DNA of 64,000 nucleotides from Sweltsa coloradensis. Lineage: Eukaryota > Arthropoda > Insecta > Plecoptera > Chloroperlidae. The stretch covers positions 186,001 to 250,000 of the forward strand of contig JAMZAV010000899.1 in assembly GCA_024449915.1 (NCBI GenBank), given 5' to 3'. A model generated the notes under the pieces. That model had not been told where the DNA came from and did no database searches. It worked only from the letters and a program-made list of their open reading frames with translations. This document shows, in pieces, positions 44,010 through 57,480 of this stretch. A program made the position numbers and the translations under genes. Position 1 is the first letter of the stretch. Each line of letters begins with the position of its first letter.

Positions 44010-46540
44010 GTTACAATTTATTATGAAGGTGTACTTTGTAGTAACGCCAAAATATTATCTTTACTCGTTGATTCCAAAACTAATAAATAAATACCGCATT
44101 GAAATGAAATGATATAATATAGTTAAGCCCATTAGAAATAATGGTGCTAATTGATAAGTAGGGTCGATGGTATGTTGCATGCTATATGGTCATATTCCAT
44201 TCAACGATTGCGAATTATAAAATGATTAGCGGAAGTGTTCATTACAGCCGGGAACAATGATCGATGATCGAGAGCGATAATAACTTGTTCACTCTGTTCA
44301 CTCGCTCTCCCTGCATAGTGATAGAGCAAGAGTGGTCTAGGCATCAGTGGTCACGTTGCTAAAGCACGAGATCTCTAATCTGTAACAAGGCACGTGACTT
44401 CTCCCCCACCCTACCCCCACCCCCTTCCCCTCCTGCTTCCGGATCACGTGTTTATCGCTCAATTTTGCAAACATTCCACTAATATCAGAAACCAGCTTGG
44501 CTAAAAATAGTTCCCAGATTTTGTATGTTCCCCGATAGGAAAATAAACTTTCGAGACTGGTGAAAGCATAGCGTCCAACAAATTTGATAAATTTCAGTGT
44601 TATCCTTCACCACTTTGAATCGCATAACTCAATTCAGATGATTCTTTTATTTTACTGTTAAAACCCGATATACACCTGTTTTAACAAGAATTTATATCAT
44701 ATTGGTCGTAAATTACAGACATACACATTGTGACTACTACAATGCGGGGAAATCGCGAAAATCACACACTAATGGACTAAATTACGACTGACAGGTCATT
44801 CCATGTACAATTCTCGGAGTGTGTTCTCCATACATTCATATTAGACTGATGTTTAATTATTAATATCAATTGTTCACTGCAGTTGAGAGTTGCAACTGAC
44901 CTGAATCACAATGGCAGCACTAATGAACCCCTTCCGAAAAGTGTTTTTGATATTGATGTGTTGATACGTATTAGCTACATTCATAAGATCATCAGCGTCG
45001 TTCCTGTGTGGAACCAATCAAATATTTCCCGAATTTCGTTGGAACATAATGCCTCACCGGCCTTAATTCCGCTATAATATCCATAATCAACCAATTAACC
45101 AGTCAACCAATCAATCAATTGTTTAATCGATCAATCATATAATCGATCAATTAATCAATTAATGTTTAGCCCTACTTGGATCACATGAGGTTTTGAGAAT
45201 AGCGAGAAACGATTGTGACTAAATTAACACTGGCAATATTATTAAATATCACGGACACATCTTTTGTTTTAAATTGTACCTATATTTGGTGATACAAGAG
45301 TCATATTAACAACTAGCGTGGCTCTTAAAAATCTTGGTTACAAAATATTAATACAAGTCTTATTCCGATCATTGTCAATAATTATTGTTGATAAGTATTT
45401 GTAGATACGTTCCTCTATCATACTGCAACAATTAGATCAAGTATTTTACTTCCCATTCATCCCTAAATACCGAAGAGAATATTGTTAGCCCCTCAGAAAA
45501 ATCTTCTTGACGTTTTACAGAAATCTTTTTTCAACAGATTAACTAATAACAATCGGCGAAGATATTCGGTGGCAGAAATGAAACTCGCCATGCCTTGAAT
45601 AGACAGTATGCCACTCTAGAAACGAGCCGATGAACAGCTGTTCTGTTACAATGTCGGGAAGCTGAAAGATGAAGGCAAAGCCGGTATTTCTGTTCAAGGT
45701 GACTCACAAACCAGGGTAAAAGTCAGAAACAGATTCAAGTCTTGAATAAAGCGGATTATTCGAATGTGTTCTTCCTTATATATAATTCAGACGATGACTA
45801 GGATTAGACTACAAACAGAATCACAAAAACAACATCTCAGGAAACGTATCTTATGGTTTGGAGGATGGACCATGTTACCGATCCTCAAACTTCCAATGGG
45901 CTCAGAGTTTGTCTTCATAGCTTGTGGCCGACGTAGTAACCGCACGGTTCTATTTGAGACGGTTGCTGGTGATATATTTTGAGAATGTAAATTAAACTTA
46001 AATCCTTGCTTTATGCCCTATTCTACCCCACGTTCCTGGGAGTCATGAGCTTCGAACCTCAGCTGCAATAGTGAAAGCTAGATACACTGGGAACTTGATT
46101 AGCGGAAGACGCCGTGATCGTTTATTAAAATAGTTTTGGGAATGGGAACAGAAAATGAAAGAAAAACTAAAATTAGAAAAAATATAAATTTTGTTTTCGG
46201 TGTAACGGCGTTTCTGTGCTAAGGCGTTTCTGTGCTAATACCCCGACCCCCTAAACAACCTTATCCATGCGCCGGCATCGACTGATGAATCGTGGCCAAC
46301 CATATCAGTGATAAATATTTTAATAAGAGGTCTGTTGATTGACCAATTACCCACACTAACGTCAGCATGAACTACTCTTACGATCTAAACTGCCTTCCCA
46401 AGTGTACTTTTTTCAAAGATGATTTGTCTGTATTATAAGGTAAAAGATACAAAATAAGATCATAGTTTACATATCCAGTTAGTTGGTCTCTAGTCTAGTT
46501 GCCAATTTTGTCGTCGATTTCAATGCAGTTTAGAAGTAGA
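44010..46540. other. No gene recognised
   Basis: A C/T-rich tract stands at 44400-44440. A frame after an acceptor-like TTGTTCACTGCAG at 44882 (LRVATDLNHNGSTNEPLPKS) is the only coding-like trace and has no good donor. Otherwise AT-rich. Confidence 0.4.
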
Positions 46541-46552
46541 AGCTTAAAACTC

Positions 46553-46741
46553 ACTCCGTCTGGTTCTGTATTCTACGGGTCGCAGCTGTGGACCAAACCA
46601 TGAGGCACCGTGGGGATCTTGGATTCCGGTTAATGCCTCGTTGACACCGTTAGAAAGAGTCTTTAATTCGGCACTGATGGCCGGTTCGATAGCCGCCGGT
46701 AATCCTGACAGAACGGTTTCCCATTGATTGCTCTCGGGCAT
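46553..46741 (-). CDS. Candidate coding exon, possibly first
   Basis: The minus-strand frame from an ATG at 46739-46741 reads MPESNQWETVLSGLPAAIEP then AISAELKTLSNGVNEAL and on to RPVEYRTR. It reaches a good donor, CGGA|GTGAGT, near 46553. GC content is well above the flanks and the residues are coding-like. Against this, the stretch around TCTGTCAGGATTACCGGCGG and the following bases weakly resemble the SINE family head, so an old SINE fragment is the main alternative. No partner exon was found. Confidence 0.3.
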
Positions 46742-46749
46742 CCCCTTCT

Positions 46750-49700
46750 AGCTAGTACCCAACTTTTTTATTATTAAATATTTTAATTAAAAAATTGATG
46801 ACAAATATTACAACATCCGAGGAAAGAGTTGTCATTGAACATGGTTTCTGCGAAAACGTGCAAGTTTCTATTTTTTTGTTCGCATTTACCATCATATGAA
46901 AAAGTGAGAAGTTTTCGATGAAGTATTTGCTGTATAATAGCTAGCACCCCTATTAGATTTTAAGTTACCGTGTAATGAAATCTGCCATTTTCAGGCAAAC
47001 GAGATATGGTAGAGTTGCGTATCGACTTGTAGCGTATATAGTGCTGGTTTTCCGGAAATAAATCTAATGGTGTGAGAAAAAACACGTTTTCTTAGTTAAA
47101 ATATGTTTATAAATGTAAACGTAAATTAATGGAAGATAAAGATAAATGAAAATGAAAGATACATGTTTGCATCGGAAGAATAAAATGCTCCCATACATAT
47201 ATATCATAAGAATAGAGCATCAATACAAATTACCATTAGGGCCTATTTAATCATTTAAGGTACGGTCTTGTAGCAATGAAAACTGTTTATCAAGTTGAAG
47301 CTGTGAAGCACAATTATACATTTACCAACTTATTAAAAAAACTTTTCTTGAATCGTGTACTTTTCAGACTACGTCATCAAAAGGCGACAACTTATTTATT
47401 TAATCGTACGAAATTAGTTATTTTCTTATTTTTTTAAAAGAAACGTCATTTCTACGACAAAAACCAGGTGTGTCATACTTACACAAGGAGATTTTTCAGT
47501 TATAACACTAATTAATTCAATTCACACTTAAAACTTTAGCTACCCGTTAATATACTAAATCAAAGGTGTAAGAGTTTCGGGTTATTTCGCCGCGTCGCGA
47601 GTAAACATATTGTACGTACCTCGACGTTTCGTTACCTCTGTGTGTAACATATTCATGAGAACTGAGGCGTACTACATGGATTTTGTTGAATGTTGCATGA
47701 AATGCTTACAGTCCTTACTTTTCCAACTTGTAACTAAAATATTGAAAATTGAATTTGGAAATTTGAATATATTCATGTATACTGAGAAATGCAGGGTAAT
47801 ATTATGTAAATGACGATGAACCTATGGAAGATTGGGATGAACCTACACAACATTACAATGTTAACCTAATGTAAGGTAAAATTTGGGATAGTTGAAAAGG
47901 AAAGGTTAGTGAAACTAGATTCCAGTCAACTATGATTGAACCCCCCACCCCCACCTTACAAGAAACTACCTCTTGAAAGGGTTGTATGCTCTAGATCTGC
48001 CCATCATTGAGTTACTCCCGTCTCCACAACAAGACAGATTAACTAGTTAAACTTACTTCCTGTTTTCACACAACGTTAAATATTGCCTTGCTTGTTGAAC
48101 TGAATGATTTGCCAGTCTGGTTAATAACATCATCTCGGAACTAGAGCGAGAGGAAATGGATCATATCCCATTACGAAAAACTTTTATCGAACTTCCATTA
48201 TCGTATTTATATTAAATTTCCTCTTTTGAATTGTATGCTTGTTTGTAGACTGATATCAAGGAACTACCTATACGTTATACTACCACTACCAGTAATGTCC
48301 TACCAACTGATATTTCACAGTCCACATTGTAATTTCTAATTAGTATCGTCATACAATCCATAACTTTGGAGAGCGCTTATATACACAAAGCTTAACGAAA
48401 TATATGGCTTTCGATTGGTTGCCATTGACAACAGGTAAGATTGCATGTGTTAACGCGAGCGAATGATTTGATTCTCGACGAATTCAACTTGCATCCGCCA
48501 ACTCATTACACAGAATATTACACGGTTCAATTTAATACTTTACAAAGCAGAAATTTATCAATCTCGGCTACGAGAGTGTTTCGCTACTAATTAACTCGAT
48601 ATATGTTTTTATTCATCACGCTAATTAAGTTGTTTCCTACATTTAGCAACGGTTGGAGAGTTTCGAAAACTCTTCTCGAAAAAACGTCCACAGAACAAGT
48701 CAATATTTTGTTTGTTCGGAATCGATACTTTATCACAACTTTTCCCGTCTCGGCTGAGAATCAAATCTCCCGGGAGTCTCTGAAAACTTAATCAAAATAA
48801 TTAGTATCACTTTCTAACGAAAGTCTCTGGCACCACTTTATAAGCTGCTGAATTTCTGAAACTTGTCGAGAACTTCTAGGGGGAAGATAAATAAAAGATG
48901 AATATGGTCGCTTCGTGTGACAATCACAATGTTATTAACAGTCTGTCTAGAATTACACTTGCAAGAGATATTAAATTCAATTCTCATAAAGTTAAGTAGA
49001 AAACAGTTCTTGTCGAGAATGGGCACACGGTGACAATGAATGTCACATTTATTGCAGCAAAACCACGAGAAGAAAACATCGTTTCCTGCGATATTATATT
49101 CACCGTTAACTTATAAATAGGTGCGCTTTTATTACGCTTGAGTAAAGTCAAGACAATGATTAAGAAATACAATACCAAGAGATGCATGCTTTACTTTGAT
49201 GTTAACTTTCTTTGCACCATTCAATAAAATAAGATAGCTGGATGTAAAATAGAAACTATCTTAGAATCATCTTTATTGGTTTGATTACGTGCTTGGATAT
49301 GTAACATAACGCAAGTAATACGTGCGTTTTGGAAGGGGAGTGCTCCCTGGCAAGTTTTCCAATCTGTGATCAACTCCCCCTCCCCCCCTCCCCCTCCAGG
49401 AATCCGCAGAGGTAATTAGGGTTCCGCAGAAATCTTGCCCCAAAGGCAGACTTTTGAAATTAATATTAAGTATAGACTTACATGTAACAGAGAAGGTATA
49501 TCTCGGACGCACGTCGTTTGTAAACGTCAGATTGAGTGCTTGAGAAGTATGGCATGTGTCTCACTGGGGGATTGGAAAGTGAGGATCAACGATGAAGATT
49601 CATACTAGTCTTCTGTTGGAAACTTGAAGAAACTCGTCATGTGTCCTAAGCGCCATCGATCACGGTGGCTAAAGGACCAATTTAATTGACATTTCATTTA

Positions 49701-50200
49701 TTTACAAGGCTAGACTTTGTTTGCACAAATGATTAAGTTTACAGTAGCTTATGATTTTTGGCAGTGACCCGTCGCAAAAAGCAAATAGTTGAAGATATGA
49801 GTGTGATGGAGTTTGCGTCGATGTCGAGACTCGAGAAGATTCATGTTCATCATCCTTGTTCAAAGATCGATGTTAAACATATCGATACTTTGCTTCAATT
49901 TAAATATGAAAATCAAATATCTATACAAATATTTGGTTATTTTTAACTCTTTTGGGACGATATTTCATTACAAAATAAAATCGTATGTTGTCGATGCTTT
50001 ACCATCTTTGTCTGGACACGGAACAAACAAATTCTCGATGTTGACAATGAAAGTTTTCGCTCGAAATAGATAATTACATATAGTGTAATGTCCTTGGCCT
50101 TTGAGTTAGATCTACATGTTATAAAACATTACACATTTCGAAAGCGCTTTCGCCGCGAGCTTGCCAATTAATATCTAACAGAGTGCTACCCCTTTATGTA
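46750..50200. other. No convincing gene
   Basis: About 3.4 kb of AT-rich DNA. One frame after an acceptor-like TGATTTTTGGCAG at 49762 reads TRRKKQIVEDMSVMEFASMS and on to about 49940. It looks somewhat coding but lacks a donor, and I leave it unannotated as a gene. Confidence 0.35.
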
Positions 50201-50204
50201 TTCA

Positions 50205-50345
50205 CCAACAGAGGGGCTCATGCACAGCGAGACTCTGATTTAAGAGGTCACGGTTTCGAATACCGCTACCGGCAATCTTGTCTGAAAGTTATGTCCAATG
50301 ATTTCTCCAGTCATGAAGGCGAGTCATCTTAAACAGCAATTGAAA
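50205..50345 (+). mobile_element. tRNA-derived SINE, plus orientation
   Basis: Head region CTCTGATTTAAGAGGTCACG, B box GGTTTCGAATACC, then ACCGGCAATCTTGTCTGAAA and TTAAACAGC follow the family order in the forward direction. Confidence 0.65.
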
Positions 50346-50839
50346 ATTTACTTAAAACTTACATAACATCATAATAACCTAGTTAGTCTCCTGAAGCAGA
50401 CCACAACGGATAAAACAGATGTGCGTGTAAAAAGTTTGTCTACCTGTAATCGTGGAGATGGAGATTGCATAACCAGGCGCGTAGGAACGATTTGAAAGTT
50501 GGGGGGGGGGATTTTTTAGCAGACTTTGAGGGCGGAAGCTGGGGGCTGGGGTCCGGGGGTCTGGGGTCTGGGGTATACTACAGTTATTTCGTCATGTTTT
50601 AACTGCACTCGGACTCTGTAAACGATGTTTTACAGCAACTATCTGCGATCTAAAAACTAAAAAAATGAACGCGAATGAAGTGGCCTATTTCAGTAAATTA
50701 CAACCTAATTTTTTTTATGTAATGACGAAGCACACAGGCAAACAAATTCGTTTTACCAAGGTGACTGTCGAATTGTGTAAGTGTATGTGTATATTTACTA
50801 CGGAAATTCTGAGGTTAATATTTTACTCACGTAAGTTTT

Positions 50840-51165
50840 GCCCTCCCTGCCCCAAAGTCCGAGGTCCGAGGGCTGTTTAAGCAGCGGACACAATCCCTTG
50901 CATTCGCATTAACAACTCAGGAAAACCTCGGTAAAAACCTTCAGTCAGGATTGCCGGTCTAGACGGGAATTGAACCCGAGACCTCCCGAATCAGAGTCGA
51001 GCGCTGAACGCTCGAGCCAACACTGTCGGTTAACCCGAGACCTCCCGAATCAGAGTCGAGCGCTTAACGCTCGAGCCAACACTGTCGGTTCTTTCACAAT
51101 TGACTTATCCGCATCATACCTAGTTCACCTGAAGAGGGGCATACATTGCCCCTTAGGTTTAATTC
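50840..51165 (-). mobile_element. Rearranged tRNA-derived SINE with duplicated head and inverted tail
   Basis: Body and head run from about 50855 to 51025. The last 61-62 bases of the head (from AACCCGAGACCTCCCGAATC through CACTGTCGGTT) are then tandemly repeated to 51090. Beyond the head, 51098-51150 (CACAATTGACTTATCCGCAT, AGTTCACCTGAAGAGGGGC) is the family's tail segment in inverted orientation. The B box (GGTTCAATTCC on the minus strand) and A-box-like region are clear. Confidence 0.75.
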
Positions 51166-51169
51166 CCTA

Positions 51170-52570
51170 TAAATTTTAGTAGCAGACTGCTATGCTGCAT
51201 TTTTAATGTCGTATTTAAACCTCACTACAAGAGCACCTCTTTAAATACACCGGTTTTACTAAAATAATAAAGGGTCGTTAATATCAGTAACATATTTCAA
51301 AGAAGAAACTATAGTGACAAAACAGCGAATTAATTACAAGATCCAAGTGTCTTGTTTAATAAATGAAATAAGTGATAAATGTAGTTCTTGATCTCTCGGG
51401 ACTTGAGTGGATCCTGTTCACGTGATCAAGTTGTCTTGATCAAGGTCACGTTGTGCTGTGCTAATAGGGCTGATGAGAATGAGCACCGTACGTCACGCGA
51501 TACTCAAATACTCGCCGATATCAATTATTTACCTTGAAATGATAACGGCTGCACGGCCAAACTGAAGGCGTGTGTAATTCTAAGGCTGGTTGCAACGCGT
51601 CTCTCACATCGATTATTCAAATCCTAAAAGTTCACTCGCTATCTGAACATTATCCAAGTTAAAATTTGATTTCAAATGATTTTGATCAATTCCTGGAAGT
51701 GCGTATAAATATCCCCTCAATCTAGGTAGAAACGACAAATTAAATTAGTATCCATACCAAGACCAACAAGAAGCAAAACTTCTCCATCAAATAATAACGT
51801 AGGCCTACTTTAATATTAATCTACTGAAATTAATATCAATGTGGAATGTTTAATTTTTCCGCAGTAGTTTTTTGTCATATCGTTTACTTTATTATTAAAG
51901 TAATAACATGCTGAAGAGGATATCCTTCTCTATATCCGTAATAAGATGGAGCCAAATTAAATTGGAAATACATAAATTAACTCGTTAGTTATCCAAATAA
52001 AATACAGTTACGAGAAAGAATTAAGGTATAAACAAATAAAAGTTTGCAACAACGAGACATAAAATAAGAACGAGCCACACTGATAGATTTGGACAGGCTC
52101 ATAAAATTGGATTTATATAAAATAATTGTAGTATTTTCCTGACTGAAGAAACATAAAAAGTATTCAATATCATACCAGCCAGCCCTTTGTACAAAGCTTT
52201 AAAGCGCATGATTGAGCAATAATTAACTAAGAAGAATGGGATAGAGTAGACCCCAGCACATCTGCGATCATCTTGTGTCCCGATATCATTCACCGAGCGC
52301 CTTGGATTGTATATTTACCCCCCCCCCCCTCCCAAACAGCACAACAATAAAACCTGCACGGTTACGGAAATACCCAAAGTAGGAAGCAAAACTACATCAC
52401 CAACAAATTGTCGAAGAAGTATTAGCACCCTAACTCTCTTTGGTGGTGGTGCCGATGATAGCCCCATCTCATCTTGCTACCAGAGTCAAGTCATTAATAA
52501 CGAATTACAAACGGAGATCATGTTCGGTGTTCATCTGAAACGTGACATATTGATAAATGGACAGGCAGAA
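51170..52570. other. No gene recognised
   Basis: Contains TATAAATATC at about 51705, a possible TATA box without a downstream gene, and a C run at 52318. Nothing else is supported. Confidence 0.4.
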
Positions 52571-52571
52571 G

Positions 52572-52971
52572 TTTATTTATTTATTTATTTATGTCTCTAT
52601 TTGCAACAGGCAATGTAGCCCACTAGTGCAAATTTAATAGAGAAGGGAGGAGGGGAAACCCGGTACCGGCACATAGCCTACTCCTACCGAAAAGTACCAA
52701 GGGGACCAACGGCTTTACGTCCCATCCGAAAGGACGGTGTAACTTTTGACAGTCATATAGGTTCCTCCACTAACCCGGACTGCCGAGCAGACGGCGCCAA
52801 GGAGAACGAAGCTGTCACACAAGCTTACGAACCCTAGTCTGCTCTAGCCAGCGATATACGTGTGTTTCAGGGCAGAGCGGCGACCCACTCAACCCCTGAC
52901 CACGCCCGATGTTGCTTAACTTCAGTGTTCGAATGGGAACTGGTTAAACGACCGCGGCAACATCTGTTGGG
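52572..52971 (-). mobile_element. 5S-rRNA-derived SINE
   Basis: On the minus strand the element starts at 52971 with CCAACAGATGTTG and contains CACTGAAGTTAAGCA and ATCGGGCGTGGT. These match the 5S rRNA internal control region (A-box AAGTTAAGCA and the following TCGGGC-GGT segment) in order and spacing, so the first ~110 bases derive from 5S rRNA. An unrelated body of about 250 bases follows, and the element ends in an A-rich AAATAAATAAATAAATA tail (52572-52592 on the plus strand). This is the structure of 5S-derived SINEs (SINE3 type). Target duplications are not obvious. Confidence 0.75.
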
Positions 52972-52979
52972 TTTGACAC

Positions 52980-53615
52980 GTTGAATAACTTTTTTTTTAT
53001 GAATTTAAAGGGCATAGCCCACGAACTTATGACAATTTTGTTATAATTAGCTTTTGTTTTGTTTTTAAATACCCTGTTATATTTTTATCTTCAATATTGT
53101 TGTAATAATTGTTGGAAAGATGTTCTGTTAAAAATTGCATATAAAGTACTATACCGCAAAGAAACGTACAGATAATGTGAAAACGTAACTTTTTCTTGGA
53201 TCTTCAAAAAACTATTTATTCTTATTTAAGCCAACGTTAATATGAGACACTTGATATCCGACACGTTGAACTCTCTACGAATATTAACAAAGGTTGCACG
53301 TGACATATTTTAATGAGAAAATAGATGGCTAATTTGCTTGTTTCGTTCGTTTTAATTACAGTTTCACGGGCACTTCTCAGAAGCTAGTTCACCTGTTTAC
53401 CATTGCTTTATAATATTCACTTCTAAAGTAACCTCACTTAATTCTGACCTTGACAATAAATTAGAAGTCAACCCTCTCTCAAGGTCATGATGAAATACAG
53501 ACACACGCAGCGACATGTGAGATTATTTAAATCCAGGCATGACGCACAAGGTACAACTCTGGTGGTTATGGTGGTTCAGGGATTGAAGCTTTCGCATTTG
53601 CACCACATTTCCGCC
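52980..53615. other. No gene recognised
   Basis: AT-rich spacer. Confidence 0.4.
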
Positions 53616-53619
53616 AAAG

Positions 53620-53850
53620 CAACTGCTCGTCCGTCCATCTGTGCGTGTGTCACGTCTCAAGATCTAAACCGAACATAACCTACGATTGACATGCATTGTT
53701 TGATTTCGCCTTTTAACAAGGATGATACAGAGTGTTTTTGGTGACCCTGGGGGGAGCCTCATTCGAAAAGGGGATCACTTTGATAAAAACTTATTTGTAT
53801 ATCTTCCTAAAAAAAAAGCAAAACGGGTAGCTTTGCCCAATATTTTGGGT
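53620..53850 (+). repeat. Dispersed repeat family D
   Basis: Matches 37140-37400 through TCTGTGCGTGTGTCACGTCT, AACAAGGATGATACAGAGTG and a G-rich segment. It lacks the usual CACCTCCACCAA end. Confidence 0.65.
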
Positions 53851-54267
53851 ACTTCCGTACCCATGCTTGTGGTTTCTATAACCCATTGAGTTGAGTCTTT
53901 ACCATTAACTCAATGCTGTAACTCGAGATGGGTTTAAGGAAAAAATTAAAACTAAGTTTACTTCGTTTCTAGAATTTGGAAAATGTCAAAATAAACGTTT
54001 TGTATAGTGAATTGATAAAGTCTTATTCCCCTTTTTAAGAGACCGTATGATGGAGTTTCCTTTCACTTGAAATTATGATCTCAAGCAGGATTACAATCCA
54101 CAGTAATGTGTAAATACGTGGTAAAAGTTATTCCCAAAATATTTTGGCAAACTTTAGTTTTAGTAAAGGTTTGCATTTAAAATAAAAACTTGTAAAATTC
54201 TGACCATCTATAACGTAAAATGTCAAACGTAAGTTTCTCCATCTAGAATTTCAACCAATATATTATA

Positions 54268-54400
54268 AAGAACATGCAGACTCTACCCTCTGATTTGGGA
54301 GGTCGTCAGTTCGATGCCCAAATCAGACAAAATTTATTTACAAGGTTTTCTCATTAAAAAAGGCGAATACAGGGATTGTGAGGTATTAAATAGCCCTAGG
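54268..54400 (+). mobile_element. tRNA-derived SINE, plus orientation, diverged
   Basis: CTCTGATTTGGGAGGTCGTC, then AGTTCGATGCCC (B box) and AAGGTTTTCTCATTAAAAAA follow the family order. Confidence 0.55.
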
Positions 54401-57275
54401 ACTTTCTCTACCATCTATTTTAACACCCTATATCAAGCTAACGAAGAGTGACTACTACCCATAGGCAGGTTTCCGACAAGGAATTAAAATTTAATGTCTG
54501 TTGCCCTACGACCTACAGATCCCCACTTGTCACTTGGTCCGCATGCTTCAATCAGCGCCCCAGCAGTAGGGCATATATGCCACTGAGGGTATCTAATTAT
54601 TTACGACCAGACTCGCATCCGGATGGCGAAGTTGAAATGGGAAAAACTTTTCAGTTTTAATGTTAGATCGAGTTATTTAAATTCTACGTGGTGTTTCATA
54701 TAAGGTTGCAGAACGAGATCTGCAGTTAAAACGCACAATACGTCACTTAGAACGTAGATGATTCTTAGATTTTATAATGAAAATCTTTCTTCTCAGCAGA
54801 GTACCTGAACGTGATTTGGGTCAATCATAATGTTATAGTAACTGATCTTGTACATTCGCAAGCATCTAGATAATCTGTGTTCGCGCCAATGTACCTCTCC
54901 TTACGTCAGCCATTTTGAAGCCAAGAAACACGCTCCAGAACACGAGTCCAACACATTATTTTAGATACTATTATTTAGAAGGTAACACCATCTGGCCTTT
55001 ACATTTCCTATACAAGAATACATTATCGCAATGAGATATGGAAAACAAGCTCCGTTTGGCCTCGATCTTATTGAATAAGTTAGGAAGACATACCTTGGAG
55101 CTTGATATCTTCCCTACTATCATTACTTCATCTTGTTGCATTGCTGTTCACGGGGGGAATAAGAAGGTCGTGTATTGTGGTTCTGTCACATCCATGTTTA
55201 GCATATTTCCCCGTCCTCCCGTGTGGTGCCATACGTGAATGGCTAGATACCGAACCGAACACATCCAATAGACTTTCCACCTGGGAGGCAGCTTTTACAC
55301 TTTGTGTCAAACCTACTTGAATAGATAGAAGCAGACAGTGACATTGCCGAGTCTAGCTATAGTTTTTTTTACTAGTATTTTCGAGAGCATATGTGAAACA
55401 CAAACGTAAATTGCTGATTTAGTGTGACAGAGAAACTCGCTACAACTTACAGATTATTTTATAATCCTTTGCTGTTACACAGTCATAATCTGGTAATATA
55501 GGTCAACAGTTAAAAGGCTTTGAATCATTATTTTTGTGTTTCAGATATTTTATAATTACCTGTAGGTTTGTTCTGCATGAGGGATTTCATTAATCTACTA
55601 ACGATTAACGAAATAGTTTGTTCATTTATTGAAAGAACAATATTATATTTCCCCCTTACTTATTTTAATGATGAAAGCAAATTTTTAAATTCATATTCAC
55701 ATTTTCTATGCTCATTTGTTTCCGGATATATCGTGTTTGGAAAATTTTTATAGCATTTTTGCGAATACGTAGTTTTCGGTGTGATAAGTAGGACATTGGA
55801 TTCTCTGTTGGATAAAGAAATGGTTTACACCAATCATTGCAGACACCGACAATATTTTTCTCAGTGATATTTGTGCAAATTAAAGCAGCTATTCGATTCA
55901 AAATACACTTTTAATGTACTACTTCAAATGTTCAATGCGAATTGCTAAAGTTTGTTAAATTGCTTCAAGTTCAAAAGAAAAACTAATTCTACCTATACGT
56001 CAACATGAATAAACGTATAATTTACAAATCTAGTGAATGCTGTTTCAGCGTTTCGATTAAATTATATGTAATCTAGGTGCTGATTTAATTTTGTAATCAT
56101 GGCGGATAATTCGACGTCTCTATTTTAGCATGAGCAAGAACAACCATAATGGTTATTTGAGGATGCTGCCTAAAGCCACCACTTTCTCCAACCGAATGAT
56201 GTTGCAAGTGTGATATGATAGTGAAAATGATGGCGATGATAATCCAGATGCAATGTTTGGCACTTGGCATCAACAGCTAGTTTTGACCCATCTTGGAAAA
56301 TTATTTTACAATTGACAAGCCACATTGGCAACGCCACCAATTTCTATAACATCATTCTTATGAGGGATTTGATTAAAACTTTAAAGTAAAATAAATTGAA
56401 CACTAATCGCACCTGATTTCCGAAGAAAAGTCATTTACATTACTATATTATTAGTATGAACTTGCCGCCCTATGATTGTGGATTGTTACAAAATGTAGCT
56501 CGTATAACAATAGCGCTATTAATAAATTAAACGTAGCCAAGAAATACTCACTAGGAAATAAATCCTTTCTTTGCAATTTTGTAAACGTCATTATTTTGTT
56601 AGTTCCACTTTTCAATTGTTTCACCCTCTATGACTAAATAAATGTTTTGAAAATGACTTAGATTTAATCCACATACGGAATCGTGATATTTTAGAGGGCA
56701 ACATAATATGCCACGAGATCAAGCTGATTTGAACATTTAAACCGTTAATTATTCTGTCGAAAATATGTTATAGTTATCTGATGTTTTAATGAAACAAGAA
56801 ATTAAATGAAAACGGCAAGATTTGTGTCTAAACCGCATTCAAAAACAATTCCATGATATAAAGTGCTTTTAAAATATGCATCTGCTATCATCAACATTAT
56901 TGTTGGCCATTATGCTACCCCGTATAGGCTTACAGCAGGGATTTCATTCCCAATAGAGGCCATAATACCGTAAGCGTGGGCATTGTTGTTAACAAATGAT
57001 AACAACGAATACGTAGAAATCACTATTAGTTTTAATACCACATTTCGTGAAGTTCTAAAGCAATATACGAATGGCGAATATATATACACACCAGTCAATT
57101 TGTCAAAAACGTAATTGTTAACTTTATGGAGGATGTATGAACATTTCTATGGCCTGTGGCCCAACGACACACAAAATAACAAGCACGGATGCAGGAGTAG
57201 TTAAAACAGGGAGAGAAGCTAATTAATAAACAGATTGTGGAATAATGATAGACAAATACACTCATTCAACATAGA
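54400..57275. other. No gene recognised
   Basis: AT-rich sequence. Open frames up to about 80 codons lack recognisable content. Confidence 0.4.
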
Positions 57276-57279
57276 TCGA

Positions 57280-57480
57280 TTTTGGTGGAGGTGCCGGGTA
57301 AATATCTCCTTTGTAGTGAGACTAGCTACCCACGTTTACCTGATCCCCAGGCGACCCTTAGGTCACAAATAAAAACATTTAGTTTGTATCATTGACGTTG
57401 AAGGCCAATACCAACAAAAAACGCATGTCAATCGGAGTTCATGTTTTTTTTTTATTGTGAGTCGTGACACACGCACAGAC
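57280..57480 (-). repeat. Dispersed repeat family D, reverse copy
   Basis: Starts TTTTGGTGGAGGTGCCGGGT and ends in GACACACGCACAGACGGACG (reverse of the family's CGTCCGTCTGTGCGTGTGTC). The end forms part of the following tandem duplication. Confidence 0.7.

Noticed and set aside
46544..46741. A definite gene from the coding-like minus frame
   Set aside because: Weak resemblance to the SINE head and lack of partner exons; reported only as a low-confidence exon.
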